Shown: piece by piece, positions 36,062-48,442 of the stretch | Position numbering within the stretch: the first letter of the stretch is position 1 | How the letters are laid out: each line of letters begins with the position of its first letter | From: Diospyros lotus | Lineage: Eukaryota; Streptophyta; Magnoliopsida; Ericales; Ebenaceae | Direction of reading: 5' to 3' | Assembly (NCBI RefSeq): GCF_014633365.1 | Contig: NC_068352.1 | Coordinates: 1,178,001-1,242,000 of the forward strand | Length of the DNA stretch: 64,000 nucleotides | Notes under the pieces: model-generated | Told to the model about the DNA's origin: nothing | What the model saw: the letters and a program-made list of their open reading frames with translations, nothing else | Databases searched by the model: none | Position numbers and translations under genes: made by a program

Positions 36062-39000
36062 TGTAAGACCCCGTTTTGGCATAAAGTTGCCACATAATTT
36101 AAGTAAGATTAGAATACCTAAAAGTGGGTTTGATAGCAAAATAAAACGTCGAATCGACTGCAGAGAATGCCCCGAAGTGTAACTGACTGAGGAAAATAGC
36201 ATGGTCTCGATGAGTGTTCCGAAATAGAATTTATGAAATTAAAATAAATCGAAATAGAGACGATTTTCGGTATAACTAAAATACAGTTGTGATTGAGGCT
36301 GAAATATTGAATTGTCGTAGGGGACTTTCGGGAAGTTAGCAAGAACCCTGAGGAGGCTCCTATTTTTCGTAAAGATCCACCGTTAGGCAGTTTCAGGATG
36401 AATTAATAGCCCGGTAAGGACTCGGGGGCAAAATCGATTCTATCGAGTAAATCCAAAGTTATTAATTATGGATTTCAATGATTGTAATGCAAATTAATTT
36501 AGACTTTAAATGGTGTATTTGCAATTAGAGAAATTTGCAAGTGAAATAATGATGAAATATGGGGATTAGATGTATATTTTTTATAATTATATTAGTGTAA
36601 AATATATAGTGTATATATATATATATGTAATATGCGCATGCACACGTGAGGCTTCTCCAAGATGGCTGTCTGTGCGTGTGAGGGGGCAGGTCTTCAGCAT
36701 GTTGGAGCTTTGGGCTAAGAGATTTGGAGAGATTGAGAGGATTGTCGGGAGAAGGAGTGGCGCCCAAGCTTCCTTGGCTATATATATAGAGGGAGGAGAG
36801 ATTAAGAGATGGGAAGAAGAATGGAATGAAATGGAAGTTGAGGCAGAGAGTTGGAGAGAAATGAAAGAAAGAAGGGGGATGGCCGAATTCGGCCATTTCA
36901 ACAGCAAGCTACGGCCGAGGCGCAAGGAAGGCCGACGCGAAGCAGGAGCCGCTGAAGTAGCTCATGAAGTCCGGAAATGGAAGCCGTTGCAGCAGCAAGC
37001 AGCTGCCATAGCCGCGAGACCAAGCTTCCAGCAAGCTCGGCCATGGCAGCCGAGATCAGGCGGCGGACGGAGATGCGCGGCCGAGCTGGTGAGGCCGGAT
37101 GGTGGAGGAACCGGGAGCAGCGGCAGCAATGGCCGTGCGCACGAGTTGCAGGTGCTGGCCGCATGCGCTGTAGGAGGAAGAAAGGTTGAAGAAGAAGGAG
37201 CAGGGGCGGCCGAGGCTGGTGGCGACCGAGGATGGCCGGAAGGGGCGACGATGACCGGAGGCGGCGGATGGCGACCGGAAGAGCTCCAAGCGACGGCCGA
37301 AGGAGGCTGGGCATGGCCGTGGGAGTGCTGGTCCGTGAGTTGCAGGTGCAGCAAGGAAGAAGATGAAGTGAAGAAAAGAAAATAGAAAAAGAAAAGGAAA
37401 AAAAAAGAAAAGAAAAGAAAGTGAAGAAAATCTCGAAAAATGTTAGAAAATTCTATAAAAATAGGAAATGGGGATTTATTAATATTTCAAATATTTTGGT
37501 AAGAAAAATGGTTCGAGCACTCATTTTGAGGCCGTGCACGAAAATTGAGACGGTTTACGAAAATCGAGATGTTGCACGAAAATTGAAGTAGTGCGCAAAA
37601 ATCGAGGTAGTGCACGAGAATCGAGGTAGTATGCGAGAATTGAGGATTTGTGCGACAATTGAGGTCGGTCAAGCGTTTCAAGGTTAGGGCGCATATACCG
37701 AGGTAGCTTGAAAAGCTAAGTTAAGGTAAGTAAAATTTTTTTAAAAATTTCAGTAAATTAAAAATATTATTTTATGAATTGTTAAAGAGAAATAATTGGA
37801 AAATACTTGAGAAATGCTTAGTTTTGATTATTGAGGAATTATTTAGTGAGAAAAATGTTTAGGTAATTATTGAGGAAAATAAGAAGAAATTGAGGAAAAT
37901 TATGAGGAAATTAGGAAAAATAGATTATTGATATTATTAAATGAATATGATGGGCATGGTATGTTGAGAATCCGAATTGAGTACGTTAGAAGCCTAACAC
38001 AAGAATCGAGATGTTATGAGATGTGTATGAGATAAGTGGTACTTACCAAACTGAATTTAGTTCTATGAAAATGCTTGAGTTGAAAGTGGTTTTCTCAAAA
38101 CCTTATTTTATGTGAACAATTTTATCATATTGTCATGTCTTGATGTGATTATGTCATGTAGATTGCATTTACATATATTGATGATCAAATCCATATACAT
38201 TCACGATAATATTATTGATCATACATCGCATAAAGAGTTTGGGATTATGGACTGACGTCGCTGCTCTACCAAGTATGCACCCATACACATCGGCCCGGGA
38301 ATGGGGTTGTAAAAATGGAGAGCAGCAGTTGGGTGTGGTCGACTCAAATCGAAAATTACGAGGACATTTTGCATATTGCATTCATGCACGAAAAATGATT
38401 TTTGTACGCTTAGATGATTCATCATCTAATTGCGTTTTATCCCTAGAATATTCAAACGTTTCAGATGGAGATTATAGTAGGAACGAGAATGAATGAGGCA
38501 TGAAATGGCACTTAGAAAAGTGCATGATGAATGAACGATGAGATGAATGTATGTAATGTAGTTCATGTGTTTAAGTTATGGTACTTTGAAATCTGAACGT
38601 TTTAAAAGTCCACGATGTAAGATATGAGTTATGATTGACGTATGAGGAACGATGATGTATAACCTTATGGTTAATGACGATGTATAACCCCATTTAGGGT
38701 TAGTATCAGTTAAGGATGCATGTTATGTGTTAATGTCAGTTGAGGATGCATATTATCTATTAAAGTTATGTTGAGAACTTATGTCATGTCTTAAGTTATG
38801 ATGAGGAACTTATGTTCTATTGATGAATAGCCTTGTATTGAGGATTAAGTTCGAGAAATGACGATATAAGGAATTAATTTATGTTAAAGTAAGATGTCAG
38901 GTTCGATTCTAGTTTCCGCAATAGATGCATATGATGATTTGCTCTTTCGAGAATAAATGTATGGAAATTCTGGGATGGTAGCGAGGAATGGTGTGATTTA

Positions 39001-39082
39001 GTATGATTTTAAAAGAAAAAAAAAATTATCATCCCAGAATTGTCCTAAAAATTAATGCGTGTTGGGAAAGCGGGGCGTTACA
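36062..39082 (+). mobile_element. Solo LTR, 3021 bp, plus orientation, perfect ATACG target duplication
   Basis: It starts TGTAAGACCCCG and ends GGGGCGTTACA. ATACG flanks it exactly at 36057-36061 and 39083-39087. Inside are a TATA-like 'ctatatatatag' (36779-36790), a GC-rich tract (36880-37340), an A/G-rich tract and a 'gtgcacgaaaattgag' minisatellite. No primer-binding site, gag or pol adjoins it, so it is the product of LTR-LTR recombination. The 271-codon ORF over 36570-37385 is low-complexity Gly/Ala/Arg sequence and is not considered a gene. Confidence 0.93.
37532..37670 (+). repeat. ~22-bp minisatellite in the solo LTR
   Basis: Six to seven degenerate copies of 'gtgcacgaaaatcgaggta' lie in tandem just downstream of the GC-rich tract. 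Confidence 0.8.
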
Positions 39083-39986
39083 ATACGAATTTCCAAGGAC
39101 CCCTTTGTATATCAATAACATGCAAGAACAATCCTTTGCACCACAAAATAAAAGAATGGAAGGGTTCATATAAACCCCAGAGAAGAACCACATAGGATCT
39201 TGCGTAATATAATGAAAGAAAGATGGAGAAACTTGCCTGAATCTCTTAATAAAATCAGAAAGCTGCTATAAGAATTCTCTACGTTGACTCTTTAGAACCT
39301 TCCCTCAAAAACTCTCCTTTTGCAATAACTCCTCTGCTACTAACCTCTACCCCTCATTTCAACTGCGGCGTGAATAAATCAAAAGTTAACAGCCATATAT
39401 ATAAGGAAGCCCTGAACGCCCAAAGACCTAAACCTCACGCCGATAGGATTTTTAAATCCTTAATATCTTAAATTAATTTCTCCTTATTATCCTCATTTAA
39501 ATATTATGCCATATTTCCCATACATCCAAACTCCACCTAATTACATAACTCCCAAAATTACAATATTGCCATTCCTCATAATTTATTATTTCTTAAATCC
39601 CAAAATAACTCCATAATTATTTATTTGGACAACATCACATAATCCAAAAATTTTAAATTCATAATTAAATTCTAATAAATTCTAGGCTCCTTAACGGGTC
39701 ACTACAGCAATGACAGATGCAAAAGATAGGAAAAAGAGATAACAAGGACAATGTTGTAAATATTGAAAATATTAGAGGGCAAAATAATAAATGATTCGAT
39801 CAACGTAATAAACTCTTGATAGTGTTTTTGGAAAAGCTGGAAATCAGAAACTTTTCTCAAACCTTGTTATATTAGCGTTTAAGGTACATATCTTTTAAAT
39901 TATATAGAGTTGCTAAATGCTAAGAAAAAATGTTATGTAACTTATAATTTATAAAGAGTCAAACCGCATAGCCAAACGAACCCTAC

Positions 39987-41859
39987 ATGTGGTTAATGAG
40001 ATTCAAACTTATACCATCAATTTTAAGATCAAAATAAGTACTAATTTGGGCTACCACGGATTATATAATCAATTAATCAATCATAGATAGAAATAGTTGG
40101 GTATTTTGAAGTTCACATGACTAACTCTAAATCCTTTTAAAGAGATTAAGATTTGTAATTATTGTTATAGTAGTAGACACGACAGAAAGTTTACTTTTCT
40201 TTTCTTTCTTTTTTTCTAAATAATAATTTGATTTCTGTTATTAGATAATTGTTTTTTTTTCTTTTATTAAGTCACAATTTTAGGATGAGAATTGAGGTCG
40301 ATTTACATGTTTGCAACCCTGCAGAGGACACATCTAAAAAGATTGACCAAAATTCTTGTTACGTTTCGGTGGAACCTAATAAGAATAATGAAACCTAATC
40401 AAGAGAGCCTCAGCCTCACCAAATTCAAACACAAGACTTTAAATTAATAAATATCAAGGACATATAACCTACCATCACATTATCTCGCTAATAAATATTT
40501 AGATAACTATGTTTATTGTCAACTTCTCAAATAAACACAGTTAATTACACACTCTTTCTGTACGAAGACAAAATTAAATCCATAATCTCATAATATTTAT
40601 ATTTGGAATTATCGTCTTTGCGCGATCTTTCACTGTTCGTGCCATCAATTTTAACAGAGGATGACATAATATTTCAAACTTTAAATTACGTGCAATGGAC
40701 GATTCATACCAAAGAAAAAAACTAAAGAGATCCATTGTCGGTGGAGGGAGGGATTAAAATAATATTAAAATCTTTTAAAAAGATTCCTAAATTATTATTG
40801 ATCCTAAAATATTTCTATTGTGTCATAAGCAAAAAAATTCAATAAAAGATAATAAAAGTTTAAAAGTTCAAAATATTTCTTTATTTGGGTGGAGGGGTTT
40901 CGCATAAAATGCAAAAAAAAAATAATTTCGACATTCAAAAATCTTTTCGAGAGTTTTATAAAAAAAAAATAAATTTTATTTATAAGAATCATAATTTTAA
41001 TGAACAAATCCATTGTCCGACACTTTAACCAAATTTATTTAAGTTTTGAAATTGCAATTGTGAGATTGTATTAATATTTTGTCATGCCTATATATTAAAT
41101 AATTCAAAAAAATAAAATAAATCCTTTTAATTAATTAAAAATAATATGCATACTTATACCGAAACTCATCTTTAAATAAATATTATCTAAAAAATAAAAA
41201 TAAAATAATTTTAATTATTAAATATTTTTTTAATTTACATGTAACGAAACCCCTAATTTATAATAACAACAATGAATACTCTCTTTTCTGATTGGGCCCC
41301 ATCTGAAAATAGTTTAGGATGGGTTGTTTCAATTGTGGGCCTTAATATGTGAACTGGTTGAGTAGCCCACTACCAATTGGGCCTATGGCCTGCATCCTAA
41401 CTAAACCGAGCTATTTGGTATTTGTGGGCCTATGACATAAGATGATGAATTATAATATATACGGGTCTCTAAACTACTTAAATAATGTGCCCTTTATTTT
41501 TTCAACTAAAATTTGACTATACTTCATCATTTAACTATTTCTTTTCGTTCTTTTTAGTCTTTCGATTAATTAAGAGTTAACAATGACATATAAGATGAAA
41601 CCTTAAGATGACTGCTTTTGCACAATCTCTCGCCGCTCGTGCTCTTAATTTTGACAGAGAAAGTAAATCATAAGTGGAGATTTTGTCTTACGACACAAAA
41701 CAAGAAATCGAAGTCACAATCTATTAGTGCAAATATCAATTTATTGTGTGCCAACCACTTGAACTGTGAGCTATGCCTTGAAAACCACATAAGATGAAAC
41801 CTTTATTAGACAATATGCATGCTAAGGCTTTCGGAGATTGGCATGGGAGATTGAGGCTT
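39987..41859. other. AT-rich intergenic region
   Basis: No gene is visible. Two loosely similar phrases, near 40615-40670 ('tttgcgcgatctttcactgt') and 41610-41660 ('tttgcacaatctctcgccgc'), each followed by 'aattttgacaga'-like wording, indicate a dispersed repeat of unknown family. Confidence 0.4.
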
Positions 41860-42030
41860 TAGGAGATTGGCATGGGAGACTGAATGGATCTTCAACAAAG
41901 AAATGTCGTAGATAACATTCTAGCAGGTCATTCACTTGTTCTATCTGTCCATCTGTTTGGGAGTGAAAACTTGTGGAGAAATGAACTCTAAGCCAAGGAA
42001 TTGTTTAACACAAACAAAGCTTTTGGGTTT
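41860..42030 (-). pseudogene. Gypsy-type integrase fragment
   Basis: The minus strand reads F-H-S-Q-T-D-G-Q-I-E-Q-V-N-D-L-L-E-C-Y-L-R-H-F, a clear version of the integrase F-H-P-Q-T-D-G-Q-T-E-R-V-N box. Little else survives, and no adjoining RT or LTR was found. Confidence 0.7.
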
Positions 42031-43089
42031 TATTTTTAAAATTTTATGAAAAGAAGTCTAGAAATGGAAAAAATTAAAAAGGCTTTAAGATTTCCATATT
42101 ATATTATTGGGAAGGTTATAATGCCATTTTGAATATAGATAAATGTATATAATTTAATCAGGTGAAATGAAAGATAGCGTATTTATTTTTTTCACTCTCT
42201 TTTTTGTGACAAAAAATAAAAAAATAAAAAGAGAAAATTATACATCTAGGAAGATGACCAAGGGTCCAATTGTACGTCTTAAGGTCAATTTTCATGTAGT
42301 CACTTCCATATATTTTCTATACCTAAGAATGAAAACTGAATATACTTCTTGATTTTTTGTGTTATATTTTAAAATTTTAAAAATTATTAGAGATAATTTA
42401 GAGAATTAGATTACAATTAGAAGCCAATTGATTATGGATCGTGAAGTTTATTCCATCACACCAAAATCATCAAGAACCATTTGAAGTACTAGTTTGATCC
42501 TTGTTCTAAATTGATGGTATTTTGATATCACCGAAATTCCTTGTTAGATCTTTGATTCATGGTATCCTGATATCATTGAGAGTCCTTATTAGATTTTTAA
42601 ATTTTCGAAATTCTAGATTTTTCTCATACTAATAGAGAATATCAATTAGTGTTAGAGATAATTCAAAGATTAGATTTTGGTTAGATTATAGTTTTTTGAA
42701 TTAGATAAGTTAAATTAGGGTTATTTTTGATCGAGAATGTTATGTTACCCGTGTTAATTCAATATAACGTTTGTCTGACACGAACAAAATAAGAGATCGG
42801 GTGTGGGCCCTCTTTCCAAACCCCTGCCCTAACATGCCCGCGTCGAGTTTACTCGATGCAAACAGAAGAACAAATCTATATCCGACGCAAGCAGGAGAAC
42901 AAATATATATCTTTGATTAGATTGATCTCTTGAATTTGATTATCTGTTGATGAGTTAGAGTTGCTTTTAGTTTGGACCAATTAAGAGAGTGTTGGAGTTG
43001 GCTTAATGGGATTCGTTGAAGATAAGGGTGTTCATGAATTTGGGTAGACTCGAGAACTGAACTAAATAAATACTAATGATGCTAATGAT
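42031..43089. other. Intergenic region with short local duplications
   Basis: Repeated phrases such as 'gatatcaccgaaattccttg' / 'gatatcattgagagtcctta' (about 42527 and 42571) and two 'gcaggagaacaaa'-like strings near 42860-42905 are visible. There is no gene. Confidence 0.35.
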
Positions 43090-44060
43090 TCACTCACCTA
43101 TACATGTGGACCTAGTGAGTGTCAGATGGACAAAAGACTAGAACTTTGAGCTTCACCGTCAACCATCTTAACCAGGTATCATTCTTGATCTCATCTTTGC
43201 TTCCATTCTAATCGATACATATCAGCATCCCATAGGAATATGGAGACGACCCTCAGTGCATGGCTAGCCATCAGTACTGGGGCAACGAAATCAACATTGG
43301 GATTGGGTGTCCCCTGCCCATGCACTCATGCATTCCGCCTGGGAGTGCATGGTGTGTTCCAGCTTATTTGCCTTTCCCTATACAATCTTCAATGAGGGAA
43401 ATGTTATTCGATCTCCAATAAAAGTGAACAGCAATCTATGCGATAGTTATATAGCAATGTTTGATTGAAAAAGATGAAAGGATACTTAACAAATTTTATT
43501 ATAACGCAAACCAAACACTATTATGTGACTGCCATATGAATTGATGTTCATCTTTACTGGAGATGAATAGCATTACTCTTTCAAAGATGCATGCCTTTAC
43601 TCGACCCTCTGACCATTCAATGCACATCTTTTGTGTTCCCACTAAACTAGCTCTAATACTATTTCACCTGGCCAAATAGTAATCAAATGAAGAAGTCAAC
43701 CATCCTTCTCAAGCAACAACAGGGATGACACAAGTAGTAAAGCACTCAAGTTTATTTGGGGGCGAGGAAGGGGGAATCAACTTTTGATAGAGATAGAAAT
43801 TATCTTATTTAATAAAAATTGATCGTGTGTTTGTTTTGGAGTATATAAGTTTGCGACCGTATCCGATTTATCAGAAGGTTAAATTATAGGGAAAAATCAG
43901 TTTTTTCTGGGACTAATTAGGCAAAACTCAAACAAAAAAAATTTAAGTTTCACATCTTAAAAAACGACATATCTCCCTTCATAATTAATATGTATAAAAA
44001 ATATGTAAGAATATGAAAACAACCCTTAATGTACGATGAGCTCTGAACCCTAAATACTCA
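43090..44060. repeat. Dispersed repeat R2, copy 1
   Basis: It shares long tracts with 62298-62430 ('actcacctatacatgtg', 'atcattcttgatctcatctt') and 63325-63960 ('agcatcccatagga', 'gcacac', 'ctagctctaatactattt', 'caaccatccttctcaagcaa'). No coding motif is recognised. It could be a decayed retroelement or a small segmental duplication. Confidence 0.65.
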
Positions 44061-45880
44061 TAATATCTAAAACATGAATAGTCCACTTGACAATGATAGT
44101 CATAATTAAAATTAACTTTTTTTATTGAGATTTTAACTTGTAGCCTCTAAAGTCATAATAAATATAATTTCACTGCTACACTAAATTTCATCAGTCCTTA
44201 AAATTTTTCTTAAAAAATTAAAAATTAAACTGTATCTATTAATTGTCATCACACAAAATCTTTTATTTATTCACTTACGCATGTATAACACGGGGTCACA
44301 CTTTTAATATTAAATAATTTAAAAACACATAATATTATATTTAAATATATATATTTAACTCCAATTATCTAATAATGAAACACTTGTTTTAAAAATCAGC
44401 CCATCATTTAGATGTTTCCTTAATTTTAAAGGTGGAAAAGAAGTCTGAGTAGTTGTGGTGGGCTACCTTTTTATGGTCACAAAAATTGTTCCATTATAGC
44501 CATGTAAACAAAATTGATTATCTAATTATTTTTATTTTGTAAATAAAAAGGAAAAATTCACTAAAATGATTATAATTACAAAAATATTATAATAAAAATT
44601 TTATCAAAATATTTAATAATTATAGAATACGGGAGAATATAAATGAAAATGAGATTCCCACAAAAAAATTATTTGATTACTACAAAGAAATGAACGTTCC
44701 CCCAAAATGAAGGAAAGGTTTTTCTCCACAAAATAGATGGAAATTGGAAAGCCTTCATATTCCAATCTTACTTTGTGTAATAATTTTTAATTCTCACGAA
44801 ATTATAAATACTTTTTTAAAGAAATAATAATATTTATTCATAAATTATCAATTATTTTTTAAAGTTTATTGTAGTTCACAAAAATGCGACAATAAATTTA
44901 CAATTAGAGACATGGAATGTCTATCGCATGGACTCTTTAATATTTAAATTATTTTAATTAAAAAATAAAAAAATATAACTTGTGTCCACATCATCCTCGT
45001 TTTGTTTGGTTGTTTTTTGTTTTAGCTACCCAATTGCCGACTAATGATTGGCTCACACTAAAGGTCGAAAAAGAATCTTAGTATCTGAGGTGGGCTACCT
45101 TTTTATAGCCACAAAAGTTGTTCGATTACTTAGTACAAGCTAACTTTAAGGGTCCACTGAAATTGGTCCCCTGGGGTTGCGACAAATATAAGTTTGTCAC
45201 CCACATGTTGCCACTTAAATTATTTGAAAATTAAATAAATTTTACTTTTATTTAATATTTTTACCTATAAAGGGGAAATAATTTTTTAACACATTGTGTA
45301 ATTATGTGGTTTTTTGAAATTAAATATCATTTTTATGCATTTTTTAATTTTTATAATGAGGCCTCTTTGTCAATTGATTAGGTTTACTATTTCATTTTAT
45401 CAAAATAAATGTGCACCAAATATAACAATAAAATTGAATGGTCATTCTATTCTTACGATGGAATGAAATCCCATTCTCTTTTACTTTTGGTTCAAAATTA
45501 TTTTATCCAACCAAACATGACCTTAATTTCACATCATCAGGATGAATTTGATATAAGATCATATTTAGTAATGGCCATATGGTTTAAATTTCACAATACA
45601 AGTATTAGCGGTTTTTATGGTTGCTTTAATTAACACATTTTATTAATATTATAACTATAGTAATTAGTCTAATGATATCTATTTTATCACATAAACAAAA
45701 ATTCCATTTTAGTGATTACAATTTTTCTAATAAATTAATTTTTTAAATATTTTTTTATATATTTTGTTTAAAAATATCAAGATTTACTTTGATAAAATTC
45801 TAGCTTATAATTAATCTCTAAATTACAATCAATTTAAGGGTAATATTTCTATTCACTACAATTGTCGACAAGACCCTAAT
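44061..45880. other. Intergenic region made of recurring short blocks
   Basis: 'gtgggctacctttttat' occurs at about 44459 and 45089 within ~80-base matching blocks. 44780-44940 loosely matches 45900-46050 and 48480-48600. 'tgtgtccacatcatcctc' at about 44974 recurs at 49206, in the proximal upstream region of the terpene synthase. No ORF of interest is present. Confidence 0.5.
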
Positions 45881-45884
45881 AAAC

Positions 45885-47463
45885 TTTTACAATAATATGA
45901 TTTGTACACTAACTTTTGACTCTCACAAAATTATAAATATTTTTTTAAGGAATTAACAATATTTCTTCATAAATTATTAATTATTTTTTAAAATTATTGT
46001 TATTATCAAAATATAACAATAAATTTATAGTTACGGGACATCATTTGTCTTGAGTCTTTAGTCTTTGAGAATAACCCATAAATAGGAGACAATTAGGCGT
46101 GGGGTGTTTCTCGCGTGGGCCAACCGAAAAAAAGAGAAGTATTTATATAGTTTTTATAGGAGTTCTTGCGTATTTCGATTGAAGGATGACTCCTTATTTA
46201 TAGAAGTTAAGACTAATAGATGGAAATGCATCTTTGCCTTTAATTTGTTCTTAATTTCTTAGCAAAAAGCTCATAGATGAGTTGACACATATTTTATGGG
46301 CCATAATTCCAAGCTTCCTTCAAAACTGCATCTCTAGGACCCTGGAGAGGCTTCTAGAGGCCATAATCTAGAGGGTCTTCTAGGGACTACTCTATGAAAA
46401 AGGTTTCCAGACACTATAAGAAAAATATATTTTAGCGACAGAATCTAGTGATGGAATTATTCCGTCGCTAATTCTTTTATATATTTTTTAAATGTAGCGA
46501 CGGAAACCTCGTTCCTAAATTTAGCAACGAAATTTTTGTTGCTAAAAAATAAAAAAAATTAAAATTTAGCAACGGGCTCAACTTCTTCGCTAAAAAATAA
46601 AATAAAAATTAAAAATTAAATAAAAGAATTAAAATTTAGTGATGGGATCAACTCGTGGCTAAACAATAAAAAAAATTTTAAAAAAATAAATAAAATAATT
46701 CAAATTTAGCGACGAGCTCAACCCCATTGGTAAAAAATTAAAAAAAAAAAAAAATAAACTAAAATTTAGAGACAGGATCAACCCGTCGTTAAAAAATAAA
46801 AAAAAAATTAAATTAAAAAAATTAAAATTTAACGCTAAAAAATAAAAAAAATTAAATAAAAAAATTAAAATTTAACGATGAGGTCAAACCCATAGCTAAA
46901 AAATAAAAAAATTTAAATTTAGCGACGGGCTCACACCCGTCTCTAAAAAATAAAATAAAAATTAAATAAAAAAAATTTAAATTTAGCGATGGGCTAAACC
47001 CTGTCGCTAAAAAATAAAAAAAATTAAATAAAAAAATTAAAATTTAGCAATGGGCTCAATCCCGTCGCTAAAATATAAAAATAAATTTAAATAAAATAAT
47101 TTAAATTTAGCGACGACTCAACCCCGTCGCTAAATCCGTAGCTAATCAGCGACGGGTACAACTCCTGTCACTGATTCCGTCACTAAAAAATACCTGTTGC
47201 TAAATTTTAGCGACGCCATTTTTAGCAATGGAAATGTACCTGTCACTGATCCGTCCCTAAAAATTTTAGCGACGGATTTTGATATTTTAGCGACAGAATT
47301 TTCCATCACTAAAACGTTGATTTTTTGTAATGAGGGCTTCTACCTCTTGAATCTATCTTGGGTTATGACTCACTCTCTTAGACATAAAAATTATAAATAC
47401 TTTTATATTTAAAAATATAAACACTTTTTATATAGTCTATAATTTTTAAAAATAATTAATAAT
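45885..47463. repeat. Duplicated block D, copy 1 (interrupted by a CACTA-like element)
   Basis: 45885-46411 and 47333-47463 together match 48443-49075. Shared phrases include 'aatatgatttgtacactaac', 'tagttacgggacatcatttg', 'ggcttctagaggccataatc' and 'ttgaatctat'. The only large difference is the 921-bp insertion at 46412-47332. Confidence 0.85.
46412..47332. mobile_element. Non-autonomous CACTA-type element, 921 bp
   Basis: It begins CACTATAAGAAAAATA and ends TTTTTTGTAATG. The whole interior is a ladder of 'tttagcgacggg' and 'cccgtcgctaaaa' units separated by A-rich linkers, roughly every 60-70 bases. The paralogous block at 48443-49075 shows the unoccupied site (cc-AGG-acttct, near 48937), so the AGA and AGG at its borders (46409-46411 and 47333-47335) are the 3-bp target duplication with one later change. 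Confidence 0.88.
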
Positions 47464-47561
47464 TTATACACTAACTTTTGACTTACCTTCACCACCAACT
47501 AAATTTATTTTATACATAAATTTATTTATGTATAAATAAACTTATTTAATCTTTTACATTA

Positions 47562-47855
47562 AGAGTATTTGATTGGTCACATTTTTTATAAAAAAATGAT
47601 TATTTTTTATCTAAATTTTAACTTTTGAAGTGTTTGATTGACTAAATTTAAAATTTAACTTCATGAAATTTGAAACCAACCCACGTCTCCAAAAATCAAA
47701 GAGCTAAGAGCAGAGCAATGAGTCCTTGCGATCACCGGTCGCGAGGAAGAGGAGGACAACCGGTGGTGAAGCTTGAGGAAAAGCATGTCAGTGGTGAAGT
47801 TTCAAGAAAATTGGGAGAGATAAAGAGAGAGATGGAGAGGGGAGAAGAGGTGGGT

Positions 47856-47888
<33 letters not shown>

Positions 47889-47979
47889 TATTAGTTTTAT
47901 AAAAATAGTTATAATCGAATATCAAAAAATAGGAAAATATAATAATTTTTTTATAGAAAATTAAATTAATCAAACACTC
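47562..47979. mobile_element. Tourist-like MITE, ~418 bp, TTA target duplication
   Basis: The ends are AGAGTATTTGATTGG and AATCAAACACTC, inverted with small differences, and TTA occurs at 47559-47561 and 47980-47982. The interior contains the 29-base poly-G run. No protein is encoded. Confidence 0.6.
47858..47886 (+). repeat. Uninterrupted run of 29 G
   Basis: A homopolymer of 29 G in otherwise AT-rich DNA. The length in the assembly may not be exact. It makes spurious Gly-rich and Pro-rich ORFs on the two strands. Confidence 0.95.
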
Positions 47980-48098
47980 TTAATTAATAATTTTTATGTA
48001 AATTATTTTTAAATAATTTAATTATCTAGAAATTATTTTTTTTATATAAGTTTTATGTTTGCAATTAAATGCATTCTAATTTAGTCAAATTATTTAAG

Positions 48099-48125
<27 letters not shown>
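48099..48125. repeat. (GA)n microsatellite
   Basis: About thirteen GA dinucleotides in a row. Confidence 0.95.
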
Positions 48126-48129
<4 letters not shown>

Positions 48130-48161
48130 CGGCCTGTACAATAAGCAATCAAATGCACCCT

Positions 48162-48365
48162 AATGTGATAAGTTGCAGGCTTACGGCCACAAGTAGAATA
48201 AGCAAATGGACGCATGATTGGAATAGAGACATGAAGCCAAGTCCAATTTGGAGAGATAGAAGACTTCTTGGCCTAGAATGTGATAAGTTGCAGGCTTATG
48301 GCAACAAGTACACTAAGCAAATGGACGGATGATTGGAATAGAGACGCGAAGGTAAGTCCAATTTG
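48162..48365. repeat. Tandem duplication, period 115 bp
   Basis: 'aatgtgataagttgcaggct' starts at 48162 and again at 48277. Both are followed by 'aagcaaatggac' and 'atgattggaatagagac' and end in 'aagtccaattt'. Divergence is low. Confidence 0.85.
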
Positions 48366-48442
48366 TTTAAAATCCCAATGCCTTGGTGTGAATAAAATAA
48401 AATTATTATTTTTTGAAAATTATTAATAATTTGTTTAAAATT

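Larger units (their letters stand above)
34306..39706 (-). mobile_element. Solo LTR (2375 bp net), minus orientation, split by another solo LTR
   Basis: On the minus strand it starts TGTAGTGACCCGTTAAGG at 39706 and ends GGGGTGCTATA at 34306, typical gypsy LTR ends with one changed terminal base. The flanks are GCAAC (34301-34305) and GCAAT (39707-39711), a 5-bp duplication with one mismatch. A TATA-like run lies near 39389-39399, about 310 bases from the start. No internal coding part accompanies it. Removing 36062-39087 restores a continuous LTR. Confidence 0.78.
33693..39983. mobile_element. Inverted-repeat DNA element (885 bp net), host of two nested solo LTRs
   Basis: The left end is GGCTTAGTTTGGCTA and the right end, read inward, is GGGTTCGTTTGGCTA. 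TAC occurs directly outside both (33690-33692 and 39984-39986). The body is 33693-34305 plus 39712-39983. The rest is a solo LTR (34306-39706) with its extra copy of the target site. The GGSTT.GTTTGG ends and 3-bp duplication suggest a PIF/Harbinger-like element, although TAC is not the usual TWA target. Confidence 0.65.

Noticed and set aside
36570..37385. 271-codon ORF as a possible protein gene
   Set aside because: It lies inside a solo LTR and is Gly/Ala/Arg-rich low-complexity sequence with equally long frames on the opposite strand.
47670..47973. Gly-rich and Pro-rich ORFs
   Set aside because: Created by the 29-G homopolymer and flanking purine-rich sequence.
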